DNA of 64,000 bases from Paenibacillus qinlingensis (GTDB taxonomy: Bacteria; Bacillota; Bacilli; Paenibacillales; NBRC-103111). The stretch is from assembly GCF_013204845.1 (NCBI RefSeq), contig NZ_JABMKY010000016.1, forward strand, positions 124,001-188,000. Direction: 5' to 3'. Under the pieces are notes generated by a model. It was not told the DNA's origin, did no database searches, and saw only the letters and a program-made list of their open reading frames with translations. Below, one piece after another: positions 60,227 to 64,000 of this stretch (positions within the stretch are counted from its first letter, which is position 1; each line of letters opens with the position of its first letter). The position numbers and the translations under genes are program-made.

Positions 60227-61921
60227 ATGATGAAAAATAATCAGTTCGATTCAAGTTCAAGTCAAATAGAGAGAAAAAGGAGTGCATTCAGAGTGAAATC
60301 AATGATTGGGAAAATTTCTCATGCTTTGGCTCTATTCATGATAGTTTCTATTCTAGTACCTGTGATTGCCTTCGGGGCAACGCTAGGTATAAAGTCGTAC
60401 ACATACGACAAGACGACTGGAAATGTGACAGCGACTGTTTATAGCGACGTTTATGACAATGTATCTGGGGCCGTGTATCTGAATATGTATGCTCCAGATA
60501 ATAGTCTGTTGAAGAAAGCTTACATGTCTGATTACACGAACACGGAAACAGTAAATGGCGTTACATACTACAATTTTACGTTCAATACAGGTATAACAGC
60601 TAATGTATATGACGCTGTATATTTAGCAGGCCAATATAGTTCTACAGTTTCTAGCCTCGTATATGCGACTGATGCCAATCCTGACCTGCCAGGATGCACG
60701 AGTTACTGTGGCGGAGGGTATGGCGGAGGTGGTTGGGTACCACCAGCAACTGGGACTAGTATTAATGTTCCTACTAACGGTGAAGTTAACGAAGATAGCC
60801 TGAAAAATGCACTAGCTTCAAATACGAATATAGAACTCAAATTATCCGGTGACATCGCCCTTATTCCAGCCTCTGCTTTAGTTGACGCTGTAGGTAAAGC
60901 GGGCTCGACCATTACTGTACGTTCAGACAATGGAACTTATATGCTTCCTCTTTCTATATTAGATGTGAATGCTCTAGCCAAATCGTTAGGAATTCCTTTG
61001 AAGGATCTGAAGATCAAAGTGAGTATTACGAAGGTTACCGGTGATTCCGCAACTGCGGTAACTTCTGCAGCCACTGCAATTGGGGCTAAAGCTATCGCTG
61101 ATGCAGTAGACTTTAATGTCATTGCTCTAGGTCCTGGGGACAAAACTACTTCGGTTGATTATGGCAAAACGTATGTTTCGCGTTCCATTAACATCTCAAA
61201 TGCTGTAGATACCAAGAAGGTTACTGGTGTTCTCTACAATGAGACAACGAAGAAGCTAAGTTTCGTTCCTGCAATCTTCGAGGTTAAAGATGGCAAAACA
61301 GTTGCCACACTGAAGCGTAACGGCAATAGTATTTACACGGTTGTCGAAATGAACAAAAATTTTACAGATACTGCGTCCCACTGGTCTAAGGATGATGTAA
61401 GTCTCCTTGCCAATAAACTCGTTATTGATGGGATGACAGATACAACATTCGCTCCTGACCTTCACGTTACACGTGCGGAATTTGCAGCCTTGGCTGTTCG
61501 TTCTTTGGGTTTAGACCTGGTAACTACAACAACTACATTTAGCGATGTCCAAGCTTCCGATTGGTACGCAGCGACAGTTGCAACTGCAGCCAAAGCGGGC
61601 ATTATCGATGGATATGAAGATGGTTCATTTAAGCCAGATGCTCAGATCACACGTGAAGAGCTTGCCGCTATGATTGTACGAACAATGAACTATGCAGGAT
61701 TGACATCAAATCTGTCTGATTCACAGCAAATCGAGTTATTAAGCAAATTCAGCGATTCTAACAAAATCGTGTGGGCACAGAAAGAAATTGCTAGGGCCAT
61801 CGATGCTGGTATTATCAATGGTTTGACGGATACAACCATCGGCCCTAACAACCAAGCGACTCGCGCAGAGGCTGCTGCTATGCTCAAACGATTCCTAAGT
61901 AAAGCAGGATTCATTAATTAA
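60227..61921 (+). CDS. S-layer-homology (SLH) domain surface protein
   Basis: 564 aa. Positively charged N-terminus and hydrophobic core (about 30-50; HALALFMIVSILVPVIAFGA) form a signal peptide. A beta-rich N-domain (about 51-150) and Gly-rich GGGYGGGGW linker follow, then a middle domain (180-370). Three C-terminal SLH repeats start near 377, 437 and 505 (FTDTASHWSKDDVSLLANK; FSDVQASDWYAATVATAAKA; FSDSNKIVWAQKEIARAI); these bind pyruvylated wall polymer. AGGAGG precedes the start. Terminator follows. Confidence 0.9.
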   Translation: MMKNNQFDSSSSQIERKRSAFRVKSMIGKISHALALFMIVSILVPVIAFGATLGIKSYTYDKTTGNVTATVYSDVYDNVSGAVYLNMYAPDNSLLKKAYMSDYTNTETVNGVTYYNFTFNTGITANVYDAVYLAGQYSSTVSSLVYATDANPDLPGCTSYCGGGYGGGGWVPPATGTSINVPTNGEVNEDSLKNALASNTNIELKLSGDIALIPASALVDAVGKAGSTITVRSDNGTYMLPLSILDVNALAKSLGIPLKDLKIKVSITKVTGDSATAVTSAATAIGAKAIADAVDFNVIALGPGDKTTSVDYGKTYVSRSINISNAVDTKKVTGVLYNETTKKLSFVPAIFEVKDGKTVATLKRNGNSIYTVVEMNKNFTDTASHWSKDDVSLLANKLVIDGMTDTTFAPDLHVTRAEFAALAVRSLGLDLVTTTTTFSDVQASDWYAATVATAAKAGIIDGYEDGSFKPDAQITREELAAMIVRTMNYAGLTSNLSDSQQIELLSKFSDSNKIVWAQKEIARAIDAGIINGLTDTTIGPNNQATRAEAAAMLKRFLSKAGFIN

Positions 61922-61933
61922 TATTTTTTATAA

Positions 61934-61978
61934 AGACCTGATGCCGTGGACCAAAGAGTCCAGGATCAGGTTTTTTTT
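61934..61978 (+). terminator. Terminator of SLH gene
   Basis: GACCTGAT...TGGAC / GTCCA...ATCAGGT stem (CAAAGA loop) followed by eight T. Confidence 0.85.
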
Positions 61979-61991
61979 ATCCCGCCAACCC

Positions 61992-62057
61992 TTCAGCATA
62001 CTTTCAGCTAACATTCATACAGCTATCAGCCCAGTTTAAGTCTCACTTCAGGTTAGC
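61992..62057 (+). promoter_or_regulatory. Six 11-bp-phased repeats upstream of htrA (response-regulator array)
   Basis: TTCAG-like pentamers at 61992, 62003, 62014, 62025, 62036 and 62047, exactly 11 bp apart: TTCAG, TTCAG, TTCAT, ATCAG, TTAAG, TTCAG. A TATACT box follows at 62062. Fits tandem binding of an OmpR/PhoB-family regulator. Confidence 0.7.
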
Positions 62058-62117
62058 GTTCTATACTTGATCTATCAGCAAGAAACAAAATGATAGCAAT
62101 CGAGAGGCGGTAATCAT

Positions 62118-63371
62118 ATGAATGAGGATATGAACAATAACGTGAACTTGGATGACATAAAAATTGAAAGAAAAGCAAGCAATTCCAGAGTAAAGCCAAT
62201 ATTTGCAGCTTTTATGGCAGGTGCAGTTGTCGTTGGTGGTTTGATGTTCACTTCGGACAAATTAAACCTGTTTGGCTATGATACGCAAACCGTGCAGTCC
62301 AGCGCAACCGCGGCTGCAGCAGCGAACTCAGCTGCGGCTGGCGTCCAAACTGCATCGCTCAACAATTTAGGAATCAATAGCATTTCACAAATTACGAAAG
62401 CCTCAAGTCCGGCCATTGTCAAAATTGAAACGAAAGTCAAGCAAACAAGCACATCAGGTACTCGCAGAAATTCGCAGCAGCAAGGAACGCAAAGTGGAGA
62501 TACGATAGAAAATGGAATCGGATCTGGGTTCATTTTTGAAGATAGCGGCTATATATTAACGAACGAGCATGTGATAGACGGAGCAGATGAAATCGATGTA
62601 TATGTACAAGGTTATGATACCCCATTTAAGGCGACGCTACTTGGCAGCAGCTATGATCTAGATTTGGCTGTACTCAAAATTCAAGGAGACAAAGCCTTTC
62701 CAGCTTTAAAAATTGGAGATTCAAATGCTGCTGAAGTTGGTGAGTGGGTGGTTGCGATTGGTAATCCCTATGACTTTGATTATTCCGTGACGACAGGTGT
62801 TTTAAGCGCCAAGGAACGCGAAATTAGCATTGATGATGAACAGGGGACACGTAATTACAAGCATTTGTTACAAACGGATACGGCGATTAACCCTGGTAAC
62901 TCTGGTGGCCCGCTCTTAAATTTAAATGGTGAAGTCATTGGGATTAATACGGCTGTCAATGCCGAAGCGCAGGGAATGGGCTTTGCGATTCCAGCAAGTA
63001 CCATTAGCTCCGTCGTAGATAAATTGAAAAACAACGAAACGATTGCGAAAGATCCAGCACCTTACATTGGCGTAGCGTTGCAAAATATTACGGATGACAT
63101 GTTACAGGATCTGCAAATTAGTAGTACCAAAGGTGTGGTAGTTGCTGAAGTACAGCAAGGTTCACCAGCTTTCAAAGCAGGGATACGCCAGTTTGATGTC
63201 ATTACGGAAGTGAATGGGAAAGGAATTGCGAATACAGAGGAACTGACGAAAGCGGTCCAAGCCGCGGCAGTTGGCGATGCATTGAAGGTGAAAATTTCAC
63301 GCGATGGTCAAACGAAGGATGTATCCGTACAAGTTGGAGATAAAAATGCAGTTGCCGCCTATCAAAGCTAA
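62118..63371 (+). CDS. htrA: HtrA/DegP-type membrane-anchored serine protease
   Basis: 417 aa. Cytoplasmic tail, one membrane helix (about 27-44), Ala/Ser-rich linker, trypsin-like protease with H151 (LTNEHV), D182 (LDLAVLK) and S262 (GNSGGP), and a C-terminal PDZ domain (about 310-410). A quality-control protease for misfolded envelope proteins, homologous to B. subtilis HtrA/HtrB. GAGAGGCGG lies upstream of the ATG. The upstream phased repeats suggest two-component control, as with CssRS in B. subtilis. Confidence 0.93.
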   Translation: MNEDMNNNVNLDDIKIERKASNSRVKPIFAAFMAGAVVVGGLMFTSDKLNLFGYDTQTVQSSATAAAAANSAAAGVQTASLNNLGINSISQITKASSPAIVKIETKVKQTSTSGTRRNSQQQGTQSGDTIENGIGSGFIFEDSGYILTNEHVIDGADEIDVYVQGYDTPFKATLLGSSYDLDLAVLKIQGDKAFPALKIGDSNAAEVGEWVVAIGNPYDFDYSVTTGVLSAKEREISIDDEQGTRNYKHLLQTDTAINPGNSGGPLLNLNGEVIGINTAVNAEAQGMGFAIPASTISSVVDKLKNNETIAKDPAPYIGVALQNITDDMLQDLQISSTKGVVVAEVQQGSPAFKAGIRQFDVITEVNGKGIANTEELTKAVQAAAVGDALKVKISRDGQTKDVSVQVGDKNAVAAYQS

Positions 63372-63389
63372 ATAGTCCACGAAGACGTA

Positions 63390-63424
63390 AAAACGGAGCC
63401 GCAATCATTCGCGAGCTCCGTTTT
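63390..63424. terminator. Bidirectional terminator between htrA and eda
   Basis: AAAACGGAGC / GCTCCGTTTT stem with inner CGC/GCG pairing between convergent genes. Confidence 0.8.
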
Positions 63425-63440
63425 CTCATGCCTCACAATA

Positions 63441-64000
63441 TTATGCCCGTGACGCCGCGAGCAATTGAACAGCCTTGTCCGTGATCCAGCCGAAATTACC
63501 GGCTTCGATTTCTTTCAGGTTGATGAGCGAGCCGCCAATGCCTAAGCCATAACAGCCAATGGACAGAAATTGTTTGATATTCCCTTCGGTTACCCCACCA
63601 ACAGCTATCATAGGGATGGTATCGAGTGGCCCCATTAATTCCTTGATGTAAGGCAAGCCTAAGCTTGCGCTTGGGAATATTTTAACGGCGGTAGCACCGG
63701 CTTTCCATGCTTTCACAACTTCGGTTGGCGTCATCGCACCAGGGAAGATTGGAATACCTTCTTGCTTCGACCAGCGGATGACCTCCTCATCCAGATTAGG
63801 AGTGACCAAGAAAGCAGCTCCCGCGGCAACAGCTTGTTTGGCGTCCTCCAGATCCAGCACAGTGCCGGCTCCGATGAACATCTGCTCTCCCCATTGCTTT
63901 TGAAGGTTAGCGATCATAGAGAGCGCACCAGGTGTGTTTAGCGTTACTTCCATGACTGTGACCCCACCTTGGTGAAGTGCTTCAGCAACAGACATAATGT
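63441..64000 (-). CDS. eda: KDPG/KHG aldolase (5' end beyond window)
   Basis: 184 codons seen from an internal Met, frame open to the edge; the family is about 205-215 aa, so about 25 residues are missing. TIM-barrel class I aldolase: EVTLNTPGAL, Glu/Thr-rich IGAGTVLD, and Schiff-base Lys in GATAVKIFPSASLG. Cleaves 2-keto-3-deoxy-6-phosphogluconate and/or 4-hydroxy-2-oxoglutarate to pyruvate in sugar-acid catabolism. Other pathway genes would lie to the right. Confidence 0.92.
   Translation of the reverse strand, partial: IMSVAEALHQGGVTVMEVTLNTPGALSMIANLQKQWGEQMFIGAGTVLDLEDAKQAVAAGAAFLVTPNLDEEVIRWSKQEGIPIFPGAMTPTEVVKAWKAGATAVKIFPSASLGLPYIKELMGPLDTIPMIAVGGVTEGNIKQFLSIGCYGLGIGGSLINLKEIEAGNFGWITDKAVQLLAASRA

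Overview
The window looks like chromosomal DNA of an endospore-forming, Gram-positive Bacillales bacterium, most like Paenibacillus. Evidence: a GerA-type spore-germination gene, an S-layer-homology (SLH) protein, a YesM/YesN-type sensor/AraC-regulator pair beside a three-gene carbohydrate ABC transporter, strong AAGGAGG-type ribosome binding sites, frequent TTG/GTG starts, and rho-independent terminators after most operons. Genus is inferred from gene content only.

Layout. (1) 1-9426: truncated gerA-like gene, a bicupin oxalate decarboxylase homologue, then a minus-strand sugar-uptake locus (kinase, regulator, lipoprotein, two permeases). (2) 9672-26318: mosaic of small regulator/enzyme units: VOC proteins, three TetR regulators, AraC, PadR and a double-MerR regulator, DoxX, SDR, quinone reductase, a GH13 protein with degenerate catalytic motifs, a serine hydrolase, a PQQ-type dehydrogenase and a BBE-type flavoprotein. 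Two unusual intergenic repeats lie here (11960-12250 and 19845-20112). (3) 26677-33045: surface-sugar genes (glycosyltransferase, NeuD-like acyltransferase, DegT-like aminotransferase), a metallophosphoesterase, and a putative secreted or injected aspzincin-type metallopeptidase carrying the LQRTIGNRAV...QRK N-terminal motif known from eCIS-associated proteins. (4) 33396-53036: a 19.6-kb integrated mobile element in the 3' end of tRNA-Ala(GGC). It has a 44-bp att direct repeat, an integrase and excisionase at the tRNA end, a second tyrosine recombinase, a replication module (CopG-like, initiator, DnaC-like, DnaB-like), a RadC protein, and a defence cargo: hsdM-hsdS-hsdR, a Hanks-type kinase 17 bp downstream, then a HEPN-motif protein. 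No relaxase or conjugation genes were seen. (5) 53278-64000: ordinary core-type genes (VanZ, SgrR-like regulator, TPR protein, acyltransferase 3, an iron-sulfur-type ArsR/DeoR regulator, SLH protein, HtrA protease, truncated KDPG aldolase), with a second five-copy hairpin array at 59810-60061.

Most interesting: the composite defence operon of the island (restriction-modification plus kinase plus HEPN), the eCIS-motif metallopeptidase, two unrelated but architecturally identical five-unit hairpin arrays, a 70-nt near-perfect hairpin in the island's non-coding region, six exact 11-bp-phased repeats upstream of htrA, and likely catalytic changes in the oxalate decarboxylase lid and the GH13 protein.
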